A stretch of 64,000 bases of DNA, taken from positions 2,294,001 to 2,358,000 of the forward strand of contig CAXXXM010000002.1 in assembly GCA_963663265.2 (NCBI GenBank), read 5' to 3'. Both the position numbers and the translations under genes were made by a program. Source of the DNA: JAEXOD01 sp963663265. Its GTDB lineage: Bacteria > Bacteroidota > Ignavibacteria > Ignavibacteriales > Melioribacteraceae. The notes beneath the pieces are model-generated. The model searched no databases. It saw only the letters and a program-made list of their open reading frames with translations, and was not told the DNA's origin. Below are positions 43,785 to 52,193 of this stretch, one piece after another (the first letter of the stretch is position 1; each line of letters starts with the position of its first letter).

Positions 43785-45657
43785 CAGTATTCAGGGAAAA
43801 ATAATTGTTTATTCGGGCTTGGCTGCTTTATTGACCACTATTCTATTAATTGTTATATTCAAAATTGCTGCTGATAACCGCCTAAAAGATGATATCGAAA
43901 ATAGATTAAGAAAAAAAGCGGAGTTAGCCGCTTATTCTTTTGATAAATTAAATAAAAAAATATCAGCTGTTAGTGAAATTACCGGGCTTATTCAAAAATC
44001 AGGTCTATACAAGGATCAATTTGAAAGAAACAGGTTTTTGAATCAAATATTATCAAATAATATTGAGTTATATAGTGCTTATTTGATAACTGATGATAAT
44101 ATTAAATACAACGAAGCAGAAAAAATAACATTAATAGAACCGGTAAAATTTTATTTTAGATCAGAAAAAGGTATATACGATATTTATAATGTTGAAAAGA
44201 AAGTAATCAATTGTAAATATTACTCAAACCTCAAAGAAAATAATTTTGCAGGTTGCTATATCTCTGAGCCGATAGTACAAAACGGAATATCCGTAATCCA
44301 ATATATTACTCCTGTTATTGTTAATAATAAATGGGAGGGAGTAATAATTTTAGAACTAAAAGAAAGTTTTCTGGAAGACATTTTGTCACGATTTAATAGG
44401 GATAATATTAGCTGTTTCCTTTTAAGCAGAGACAACAAATTAATAGTTGGAAATAAAAATGCAGATCGAATCAAATTATATGAAGTTATTACCGGGAATG
44501 TAGCGGTAGAATCAGAAAATTATTTGTTCCAAAAAGAGATAATAAAAACCGGTAGTTGGATGATTTATTTAGCTGTAAATTCCTCTATTGTATATTCTGA
44601 AACAAATTATATCTTTTATTCATTACTAATGTTGGGTATTTTTGCCTTTATTATGGGAATTGTTGGCTTATTTTTTGTGTCAAAGCAAATACTAAACCCA
44701 ATAAATAGGGGTTTGAAATTATGCGGAGAAATTATTGACAACAATAGTGTTACTGAACAGCTCTATAAAGGTAAAGATGAAGCGGCAGTAATGTTAAATT
44801 CGTTACAAGCAATGGGTAAAAGAACAACTACGGTGTTCTCAAAAATTAAGCATTTGGCATTAGAAGTTAAAATGAATTCTGATGATTTGCATATTAGTTA
44901 CAAAATGCAGGAAAAAAGTGTCGAAGGTTTTAGAAAACAAGTTGATAATATTTCTATCTCAATCACTGAAATTAATTCAAAAGCTGATGAATTATTAAAT
45001 GTGATTAATATGATAACGGAAAAATCGAAAAGTACATTTAAATCGGTTAGTGATGGTTCTACGGTTTTAATTCCATTGGCTCAAAAGGTTAAAGAATTGG
45101 CGATATCATCTGAACAAAATACAATTAACCTTGAAAAGCTTTATAAAGATTCTATCAAAATTAGTACGGTTATTACAACAATAAATAAAATTGCCGAAAA
45201 AACAAACATGCTGGCTTTAAATGCAACCATTGAAGCTGAAAAAGCAGGAGACTACGGGGATGGTTTTGCTTTAGTTGCTTCTGAAATTAGAAAACTTTCA
45301 ACTCAAATTAATAACTCCATTTATGAAATTGAATTAATAATAGATGAAATAAAAACAGCAGTTTTTCAGGCATTAAATGAAACAAAATTGTTTTTAAGCA
45401 AAACCGAAAACAATTCAAATAAAATAGATAATGTAGTTGGTGAAGTTGATGAATTAGTTGTTGAAATAGAAAGCCTGATAAAGCAGTTCTCCAGTATTAA
45501 AGAAATTATTGAAGAACAAAATTCAACTAATCAAGAATTGAAAAGTATTACACATCAATTAAATGAAGATGTTGTTACATCTGTTAATAATTTATCTTCT
45601 TTTAATAAAAGCAATAACATGTTAGATAATGCAGTAAATAGTTTGCGAGAAATATAA
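43774..45657 (+). CDS. Methyl-accepting chemotaxis-type receptor, divergent (2)
   Basis: A 627-residue receptor with the same layout as its neighbour: membrane helices near 9-30 and 280-306, a periplasmic Cache-like sensor (ISEPIVQNG, ITPVIVNNKWEGVIIL) and a signalling domain with tip KTNMLALNATIEAEKAGDYGDGF near 475. The tip departs from consensus at several positions (NMLALNAT, GDYGD), so coupling to CheA may be altered. It probably arose by duplication of receptor 1 and diverged. No conserved methylation-helix glutamate pairs stand out by eye. Confidence 0.86.
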   Translation: MKINSIQGKIIVYSGLAALLTTILLIVIFKIAADNRLKDDIENRLRKKAELAAYSFDKLNKKISAVSEITGLIQKSGLYKDQFERNRFLNQILSNNIELYSAYLITDDNIKYNEAEKITLIEPVKFYFRSEKGIYDIYNVEKKVINCKYYSNLKENNFAGCYISEPIVQNGISVIQYITPVIVNNKWEGVIILELKESFLEDILSRFNRDNISCFLLSRDNKLIVGNKNADRIKLYEVITGNVAVESENYLFQKEIIKTGSWMIYLAVNSSIVYSETNYIFYSLLMLGIFAFIMGIVGLFFVSKQILNPINRGLKLCGEIIDNNSVTEQLYKGKDEAAVMLNSLQAMGKRTTTVFSKIKHLALEVKMNSDDLHISYKMQEKSVEGFRKQVDNISISITEINSKADELLNVINMITEKSKSTFKSVSDGSTVLIPLAQKVKELAISSEQNTINLEKLYKDSIKISTVITTINKIAEKTNMLALNATIEAEKAGDYGDGFALVASEIRKLSTQINNSIYEIELIIDEIKTAVFQALNETKLFLSKTENNSNKIDNVVGEVDELVVEIESLIKQFSSIKEIIEEQNSTNQELKSITHQLNEDVVTSVNNLSSFNKSNNMLDNAVNSLREI

Positions 45658-45683
45658 CTTGCACTAATAGTTTGGAGAAACGA

Positions 45684-47291
45684 ATGAGAATCATTGATAT
45701 AATTAAATATTTTGGAATAACACTAATATTAATGATGATTGTTTTAATTTATTTAGTAATAAATGAAAACAATTTAGTGGAAAATAAAGATAATACCTTC
45801 GATGAGGTTCTAAAAGCTCAGGGACGCATTGTAATGGTTTTAAATCAAACGAACTATTTGTCAGAAAAAGCAAGAAGCTTTTTGATTGGAGGAGAACTTG
45901 ATGATTATAATAATTATTGGACTGAAATAAAGGGGAGTAAAAATTCATTTGGAACTTTTGATCTAATAAGTGACAACCATTATTCTATAAATGCAGCATT
46001 TGAAAAAGTTGAAATTGGAATAAATAGTCTGAGGCAGATTGAATCATCTGCATTTGAAGAATACTTTAATGGGAGAAAAGAAAAAGCTTTTAGAATGTTG
46101 ACTGATGAAAGATATATGTCAGCAAAAATCGGATTAGGAACTTCCATAACTGAACTACAAATTAAAATAAGAGCTGCTTGGGCATTTAATTTAAGAATGA
46201 TAAACCAGCAAATAAGTAGTAATATTTTCTTATTGAGAATCTGTGTGTTATTTACGGCAGTAGTACTGTTTGTGTTTATATTTTTGCTTTTTAATAAGGC
46301 AAAAGGAATAAAGCTATTTAAGGAAAGATTAAAAACCTTAGCAAAGGGAGATGGTGATTTAACAGCTCTTAAAAAAATAACTGGTAGTGGCGATATAAAA
46401 AAAATATCAGAGTATTTATATGAGTTTTTGAACAAATTAACAACAATTATAAAAAATGCCCAAAATTCAATTGTTCAAATATCATCCTCAACATCACAAA
46501 TATCAGCATCAAGTAAACAATTGGAAAGTACAGTTATTGAACATGTTAGTACAACAAACGAAGTTGTTGAGACAACAAAAATGATATCCAATACTTCTGA
46601 AAAACTTGTTGACACCATGAATGAGCTCAAATTATTAAGTGATAATACAAAAATATTGGCTGAGGAAGGCAAAGAAAATATTGAGAGAATGGACACCATT
46701 ATGAACCAGCTTGATAATGCTGTTGGTAATATAACGGAGCGATTATCAGTAATAAATGAAAAAGCTGGAAATATTGGAAAGGTGGTTTTTTCAATAAATA
46801 AAATTTCAGAACAAACAAATTTGTTGTCATTAAATGCTGCAATTGAAGCAGAAAAAGCCGGTGAATTTGGAAAAGGTTTTGCAGTTGTTGCACGAGAAAT
46901 ACGAAAACTTGCAGACCAAAGTTCGGTTGCGGTATTAGATATAGAAAAACTTGTTAAAGAAATGAAATCAGCAGTAACAGAAGGCGTTATGGGAATGGAT
47001 AAATTTACTAAAGAAGTTCATTCGGGAGTAACTGAAGTTGGCAATGTTAGTGAAACAATGGTTAAAGTTATAAGTCAAGTTGAAGAGTTAGTACCGAAGT
47101 ATGAAATTATTAATAACGGTGTGCAAAATCAATCATCAAGTGCATTTGCAATTAAAGAATCGATGATACAAATAAATGAAGCGGCTAAACAAACGGCAGA
47201 TGCAATTAGAGAAACTAATGATGCAATAACTCAATTAAACAGGGTATCATCATTATTGCAAAGTGAAGTGAAAAAATTTAAAGTGAGTTAA
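45684..47291 (+). CDS. Methyl-accepting chemotaxis protein, WspA-like (3)
   Basis: A 535-residue receptor. ATG 45684, ten bases after GGAG, is preferred to an in-frame TTG at 45672. Membrane helices lie near 12-30 and 186-208 around a four-helix-bundle-type sensor (about 35-180), then a HAMP domain and a signalling domain with KISEQTNLLSLNAAIEAEKA near 375. The EIRKLADQSSVAVLDIEKLV and KSAVTEGVMGMDKF stretches after the tip are, from memory, characteristic of WspA-type receptors. In Wsp systems this receptor responds to surface contact; that function is inferred. Confidence 0.88.
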   Translation: MRIIDIIKYFGITLILMMIVLIYLVINENNLVENKDNTFDEVLKAQGRIVMVLNQTNYLSEKARSFLIGGELDDYNNYWTEIKGSKNSFGTFDLISDNHYSINAAFEKVEIGINSLRQIESSAFEEYFNGRKEKAFRMLTDERYMSAKIGLGTSITELQIKIRAAWAFNLRMINQQISSNIFLLRICVLFTAVVLFVFIFLLFNKAKGIKLFKERLKTLAKGDGDLTALKKITGSGDIKKISEYLYEFLNKLTTIIKNAQNSIVQISSSTSQISASSKQLESTVIEHVSTTNEVVETTKMISNTSEKLVDTMNELKLLSDNTKILAEEGKENIERMDTIMNQLDNAVGNITERLSVINEKAGNIGKVVFSINKISEQTNLLSLNAAIEAEKAGEFGKGFAVVAREIRKLADQSSVAVLDIEKLVKEMKSAVTEGVMGMDKFTKEVHSGVTEVGNVSETMVKVISQVEELVPKYEIINNGVQNQSSSAFAIKESMIQINEAAKQTADAIRETNDAITQLNRVSSLLQSEVKKFKVS

Positions 47292-47299
47292 GTTTATTT

Positions 47300-47746
47300 A
47301 TGTTAGTACTTTTATTTAATATTGAAAATATGATGTATGGTATAAAAAGCAAGAATTTAATAGAGGTAATTCCTTATTTAAAACTTGCCCCAATTCCAAA
47401 TACTCCAAAATATATTTTAGGCTCGTTTAATTATAGAGGAACAAATTTAGCAGCTTTTGACCTTAATGTAATAACATCAGGAAAAGAAACTGAAAATAAA
47501 CTAAGTTCAAAAATACTAATTGTAAATATTAGTTATGGTGGAGAAGAGAAAATAATTGGCTTTGTAGTACGGAGGGTTAACGAAATTATTCAAATAGATG
47601 AATCAGAACTAATTGACCAAAGTATTGTAATTAATGAAGCAAGATTTATTGGTAAAATGTTTAAGTATAAAAATGGTTTGGTTCAACTTGTAAATACAGA
47701 ATCTTTATTAAATGAAGAAATAAAACAAATTATTTTTACAAAATAA
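47300..47746 (+). CDS. CheW-like adaptor (WspB position)
   Basis: A 148-residue protein made of a single CheW domain: LLFNIENMMYGIKSKNLIEVIPYLKLAPIPN at the start, GSFNYRGTNLAAFDLNVI in the middle and IIGFVVRRVNEIIQID. CheW couples receptors to the CheA kinase. It starts eight bases after receptor 3 and precedes the second adaptor by three bases, matching wspB in a Wsp-type operon. Confidence 0.92.
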   Translation: MLVLLFNIENMMYGIKSKNLIEVIPYLKLAPIPNTPKYILGSFNYRGTNLAAFDLNVITSGKETENKLSSKILIVNISYGGEEKIIGFVVRRVNEIIQIDESELIDQSIVINEARFIGKMFKYKNGLVQLVNTESLLNEEIKQIIFTK

Positions 47747-47749
47747 AAT

Positions 47750-48415
47750 ATGAAAGAAATAAACAGCTGCTGGCTTGAAATAGGTGTATGGGGTAATGGA
47801 AGTTGTGAATTATTACAACAAAATATTCATTGTGCCAATTGTACAAAATTTGAAGAAGCCGGAACATTTTTATTTGACAGAGAAGCTCCCGAAGGTTATT
47901 TGGATGAATGGAATGAAATACTTTCAAAGGGAAAAAATATAAACTATTATACTGATAATTCATATCTGTTTTTTAGAGTGGGCAATGAATGGTTTGCAAT
48001 ACAGATTAGAAATGTTACTTATATAACTGAACTTAGAACAATACATTCTCTTCCGGGAAAAACAACAACACTTATTAAAGGGATAACTAATATAAGGGGA
48101 GAGTTAAAAATTGTTGTTGATATTAAATCAGTATTAAATATTGACCAGAATGAAAGTTATTCATTAGACCTTACAAAAAAAGTTTATAAAAGAATGTGTG
48201 TGTTAAGTATAGAAAAGGATGTTTGGGTTTTTGAAGTTGATGAAATAATGGGTATAAAAAAAATACAGAACGAATCAATAAGTCCGGTTCCGGCTACTAT
48301 TAAAAAAAGTTCTGCTAATTATTTAATGGGTATACTGCGTAAAGATTCTGATACATTTGTGGGTATACTTGATGAAAAAAAATTATATATGAGTATTAAT
48401 AAAAATATTTATTAA
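47750..48415 (+). CDS. WspD-like CheW protein with N-terminal cysteine region
   Basis: A 221-residue adaptor. The N-terminal 60 residues hold four cysteines, C7, C19, C28 and C31, in the pattern SCWLEIGVWGNGSCELL, HCANC and REAPEGYLDEW, which I recognise as that of WspD-type proteins. A CheW domain follows (about 72-215, FFRVGNEWFAIQIRNVTYI, GITNIRGELKIVVDI). The Cys region may bind a metal or sense redox state, but this is unproven even in the family. In canonical wsp operons wspC (a CheR) lies before this gene; here it directly follows the first CheW. Confidence 0.88.
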   Translation: MKEINSCWLEIGVWGNGSCELLQQNIHCANCTKFEEAGTFLFDREAPEGYLDEWNEILSKGKNINYYTDNSYLFFRVGNEWFAIQIRNVTYITELRTIHSLPGKTTTLIKGITNIRGELKIVVDIKSVLNIDQNESYSLDLTKKVYKRMCVLSIEKDVWVFEVDEIMGIKKIQNESISPVPATIKKSSANYLMGILRKDSDTFVGILDEKKLYMSINKNIY

Positions 48416-48426
48416 CCGGCACTATT

Positions 48427-51171
48427 ATGTTAGATTTATTAAAAAGTGAACTCGAAATAAATTCTGAAATCCTTAACAAAGGAATGCTTGCAATTGAAAA
48501 TAATAATTCAGATGTAAGCCTTCTTTCTGATGTTATACGAGGAGCCCATTCTATTAAAGGTGCCGCGAAAATATTAGGATATGAAAGTCTGGCAGATTTG
48601 GCGGGTGCCTGTGAAGATAGATTGAACGATGTTAAGGATGGAAACCTTAAAATTGAGCAGCCCCTTGTTGAACTAATAATTAATGCTGTTGAAATATTTA
48701 ATAAAATTGCAATTGTAAATGCTGATGAAATTCCTTCATCAATTGAAAAAAATAATGATGACATAGTATTATTTACAAACAATCTTAAAAACTTTAATAA
48801 AAAATCTGAAACCCCTGAATCCATTGTAGTTGAAAAGCCAAAGCCTCAAATACAACAAGAATCACCAAAAATAGTAGTAGAAACTAAAAAAGAAGAATAT
48901 AAAGAAGAATCCATTGATCCTATGATGTTGGAGTTGTTTATTACAGAAATGGAAAACAATTCAACTTTGTTAAATGATGGTTTACTTAATCTTGAAAAAA
49001 ATCCAAAAGAGCTTAGTAATATTGAAGAATTGATGCGGGCTTCTCATTCAATAAAAGGGGCTGCAAGAATATTAAATATTACGGCTATTGTAAAAATAGC
49101 TCATTTAATGGAAGATTATTTTATTGCTGTTAAAGAAACGCAAAAAGTACCAACAGGCGGACAAATTGATTTACTTTTAAGTAGTGTTGATTTATTTGCC
49201 GCAATTGCTGCTTATAAGGATGTAAATAAATGGATATCAGAAAATAAAGAGCAGATAAATGCATTAGAAATCCAACTTGCAAAGATTAAAGAGTTAGAAG
49301 GGAATTTAAAACCTGAGGTTACTCAAAAGGTTGTTTCTAAAAAAGAAAAAATAGTTGACGATTCAAAACCTTCGTCTAAAAGTGTAGTTGAAAATAGTTC
49401 TCCAAACGAATCTAAGGGGGATGAAGGAAGCCGTATTTTACGTATAAGTACTGATATTATTAATAAAATGATTGGTTTTGCAAGTGAATCTTTAATAACC
49501 GCACAAAACATTCAAAAAGATATCGAAGACTTTTCCAAAATAAGAAAAATACAAAACGAACTATGGTTTACATTCGAAAGATATTTAGAATTTAAACAAA
49601 AAAATGAGATTGAAGAAAAAGAGCAAATATATCTTTCAAAAATACAGCATGAAATGTTGGAATATAAAAAACAAGTGCTTGAATACAATATGGAATTAGA
49701 AATTCAAGCAACAAAATCTTATAACATCTCAAACAGGTTGTATAAAGAAGTTTTGCAAAGCCGAATGAGACCATTTGAAGATGGCGTGAATGACTTTCCA
49801 AGAATGGTACGAGATATATCAAAACAACTAAACAAAAAAGTTGAATTTGAAATACGAGGAAAAAATACCAAAGTTGATAGAGATATTCTGGAAAAACTTA
49901 AATCGCCATTAACACATATTTTAAGAAATGCAATTGACCATGGACTTGAATTACCAAATCAAAGAATAAGTAAAAACAAAGCTGAAGAAGGAAAAATAAT
50001 TTTAACCGCAATGCATAGTGGTGGAATGCTACTTATTACAATAGAAGATGACGGTAAGGGAATAGATTTTGAAAAGTTAAAAACCAAAATAGTAGATAAA
50101 AATTATATAACTCAAGAAATAGCTGATAGTTTAAGTCCGACAGAATTAACGGACTTTTTGTTTTTGCCGGGATTTTCTACTGCTGAACAAGTTACCGAAG
50201 TATCCGGGCGTGGAGTTGGTTTGGATGTAGTTCAAAATATGATTCAAGAAGTTGGTGGTACAATTAACGTTGAAACCCAGATAGGACAAGGAACAAAGTT
50301 TATATTAAAACTTCCTATCACTCTGTCAGTTTTAAGAACTTTGATTGTTTGGGTGGCAGATGAGCCATATGCTTTTCCTCTAACCAGAATTGATCAAACA
50401 TTAATTGTTGAACAAGACGAAATACATTCGGTAGAAGGAAAGCAGTATTTTAAGCAAGGTGATAATAATATTGGATTGGTTCATTTGTCGCAAGTTTTAG
50501 GAAAACCTGAAAAAATAAAACCATCTGATAAAGTAAATATTGTTGTTATTGGGGATAGGATAAATAAATATGCCCTTGTTGTGGATAGATTTGTGGGTGA
50601 ACAAGATTTAGTAATACATAAAATAGATTCTCGGTTAGGAAAGATAAAAGATATTTCTTCTGCTTCTGTTTTGGGGAATGGAGATCCTGTTCTGATTTTT
50701 GATGTTGAAGATTTAATAAGGTCTATTGATGATATAATTACCGGTGGACGTTTAAAACGTATTGCTCGGTCTATTAAAGCTGATATAAGCAAAAAGAAAC
50801 GAATATTAGTTGTCGATGATTCAATTACAGTCCGTGAAGTAGAAAAGAAACTTTTAATTAATGCCGGTTACGAAGTTGATACAGCTATTAATGGAATTGA
50901 TGGGTGGAATTTAGTTAGAGAGCATGAGTATAATTTGGTGATAAGTGATATAGACATGCCTCGAATGAATGGTTTTGAATTTGTTTCATTAATAAAAGAA
51001 AACGAAAAATTAAAAAGCATTCCTGTTATTATTGTTTCATATAAAGATAGACAGGAAGATAAATTAAAGGGTTTGGAAGTTGGGGCAAATTATTATTTAA
51101 CAAAAAGTAGTTTTAACGATGATTCATTTATCAATGCTGTAAAAGATTTAATAGGGGAAAGTGATAAGTGA
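48427..51171 (+). CDS. CheA hybrid histidine kinase with two Hpt domains and C-terminal receiver (WspE-like)
   Basis: A 914-residue kinase. Two Hpt domains carry phosphorylatable His residues: H41 in RGAHSIKGAAKILG and H207 in RASHSIKGAARILN. A dimerisation helix region, the HATPase_c domain (HILRNAIDHGLE, EDDGKGIDFEKL, GRGVGLDVVQNMI), a CheW-like regulatory domain (about 635-775) and a receiver with phosphoacceptor D841 in ISDIDMPRMNG follow. WspE has the CheA-receiver fusion but usually one Hpt. The kinase should feed phosphate to CheB, to its own receiver (a likely sink) and to the REC-PP2C regulator. The cheB start overlaps its stop. Confidence 0.93.
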   Translation: MLDLLKSELEINSEILNKGMLAIENNNSDVSLLSDVIRGAHSIKGAAKILGYESLADLAGACEDRLNDVKDGNLKIEQPLVELIINAVEIFNKIAIVNADEIPSSIEKNNDDIVLFTNNLKNFNKKSETPESIVVEKPKPQIQQESPKIVVETKKEEYKEESIDPMMLELFITEMENNSTLLNDGLLNLEKNPKELSNIEELMRASHSIKGAARILNITAIVKIAHLMEDYFIAVKETQKVPTGGQIDLLLSSVDLFAAIAAYKDVNKWISENKEQINALEIQLAKIKELEGNLKPEVTQKVVSKKEKIVDDSKPSSKSVVENSSPNESKGDEGSRILRISTDIINKMIGFASESLITAQNIQKDIEDFSKIRKIQNELWFTFERYLEFKQKNEIEEKEQIYLSKIQHEMLEYKKQVLEYNMELEIQATKSYNISNRLYKEVLQSRMRPFEDGVNDFPRMVRDISKQLNKKVEFEIRGKNTKVDRDILEKLKSPLTHILRNAIDHGLELPNQRISKNKAEEGKIILTAMHSGGMLLITIEDDGKGIDFEKLKTKIVDKNYITQEIADSLSPTELTDFLFLPGFSTAEQVTEVSGRGVGLDVVQNMIQEVGGTINVETQIGQGTKFILKLPITLSVLRTLIVWVADEPYAFPLTRIDQTLIVEQDEIHSVEGKQYFKQGDNNIGLVHLSQVLGKPEKIKPSDKVNIVVIGDRINKYALVVDRFVGEQDLVIHKIDSRLGKIKDISSASVLGNGDPVLIFDVEDLIRSIDDIITGGRLKRIARSIKADISKKKRILVVDDSITVREVEKKLLINAGYEVDTAINGIDGWNLVREHEYNLVISDIDMPRMNGFEFVSLIKENEKLKSIPVIIVSYKDRQEDKLKGLEVGANYYLTKSSFNDDSFINAVKDLIGESDK

Positions 51172-52181
51172 GAATAGCAATTGTTAATGATTTGCCAATG
51201 GCGGTTGAAGTTTTAAAGGGGATAATAAATTCTGTAAAAGAATATGAAATTGCGTGGATTGCCATTAACGGTGCTGAAGCAGTTGAAAAAACTAAATTAG
51301 ATAAGCCGGATTTGATTTTGATGGACTTAATTATGCCTGTGATGGATGGTGTTGAGTCTACAAAAAAAATTATGGAATGCTGCAAATGTCCAATATTAAT
51401 TGTTACTGCCTCTGTTAGATTAAATAGTGAAAAAGTATTTGCTGCTTTAGGTTATGGTGCCTTAGATGCAGTAAGAACTCCACAAATGATAAACGAACTT
51501 GACACTTTAGGAAGAGATTTTTTAATTGGTAAAATAGAATCGATTAGACGTAAAATAAATACAGTAGAAAAAAAAGAAAAAAGTAAACCACTAATTGCAG
51601 CAAAACATGAAGATAAATATAAACTTTCAACATTAGTAGCAATAGGAGCTTCAACAGGTGGTCCAAAAGCATTAGAAAAAATAATTTCCAAATTACCGGA
51701 AAACTTTTCGGCACCAATAGTAATTGTTCAACATGTTGATAGTGACTTTGCTGAAGGATTAATTGGTTGGTTGGCAAACCAAACAAAACTAAATGTTAAA
51801 ATTGCAGAGAAAGGAACTTTGTTAAGGAAGGGGAATATTTATGTGGCGGCAACAAATGACCATCTTATATTACGTCCAAACTTATCGTTAGACTATACAG
51901 AAGAGCCTGCTAATTATCCATTTAGACCATCGGTAGATGTGTTTTTTAATTCAGCTTTACAAAACTATCCCGGAAAAATAATAGGTGTATTGTTAACCGG
52001 TATGGGACGTGACGGAGCAGAAGGATTGCTAAATCTAAAAAAAGCGGGAATGAAAACAATTGCACAAAGTGAAGAAACTTGTGTAGTGTTTGGAATGCCC
52101 AAAGCAGCAATTGAGTTAAATGCGGCTGAAAAAATTATTAATATAGATGAAATAGCAGATTATTTAATTAGTATTATTTAA
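51168..52181 (+). CDS. CheB protein-glutamate methylesterase (WspF-like)
   Basis: A 337-residue CheB: receiver domain (1 to about 115, phosphoacceptor D53 in LILMDLIMPVMDG), linker, and methylesterase domain with catalytic S162 in IGASTGGPKALE, His in VIVQHVDSDFAEG and Asp in GMGRDGAEGLL. It demethylates receptor glutamates for adaptation. The GTG start overlaps the cheA stop (GTGA). A methylesterase without a visible CheR methyltransferase in the operon is notable: CheR may be encoded elsewhere, or adaptation may rely on deamidation. Confidence 0.93.
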   Translation: MRIAIVNDLPMAVEVLKGIINSVKEYEIAWIAINGAEAVEKTKLDKPDLILMDLIMPVMDGVESTKKIMECCKCPILIVTASVRLNSEKVFAALGYGALDAVRTPQMINELDTLGRDFLIGKIESIRRKINTVEKKEKSKPLIAAKHEDKYKLSTLVAIGASTGGPKALEKIISKLPENFSAPIVIVQHVDSDFAEGLIGWLANQTKLNVKIAEKGTLLRKGNIYVAATNDHLILRPNLSLDYTEEPANYPFRPSVDVFFNSALQNYPGKIIGVLLTGMGRDGAEGLLNLKKAGMKTIAQSEETCVVFGMPKAAIELNAAEKIINIDEIADYLISII

Positions 52182-52193
52182 AGGAAAAACAAA

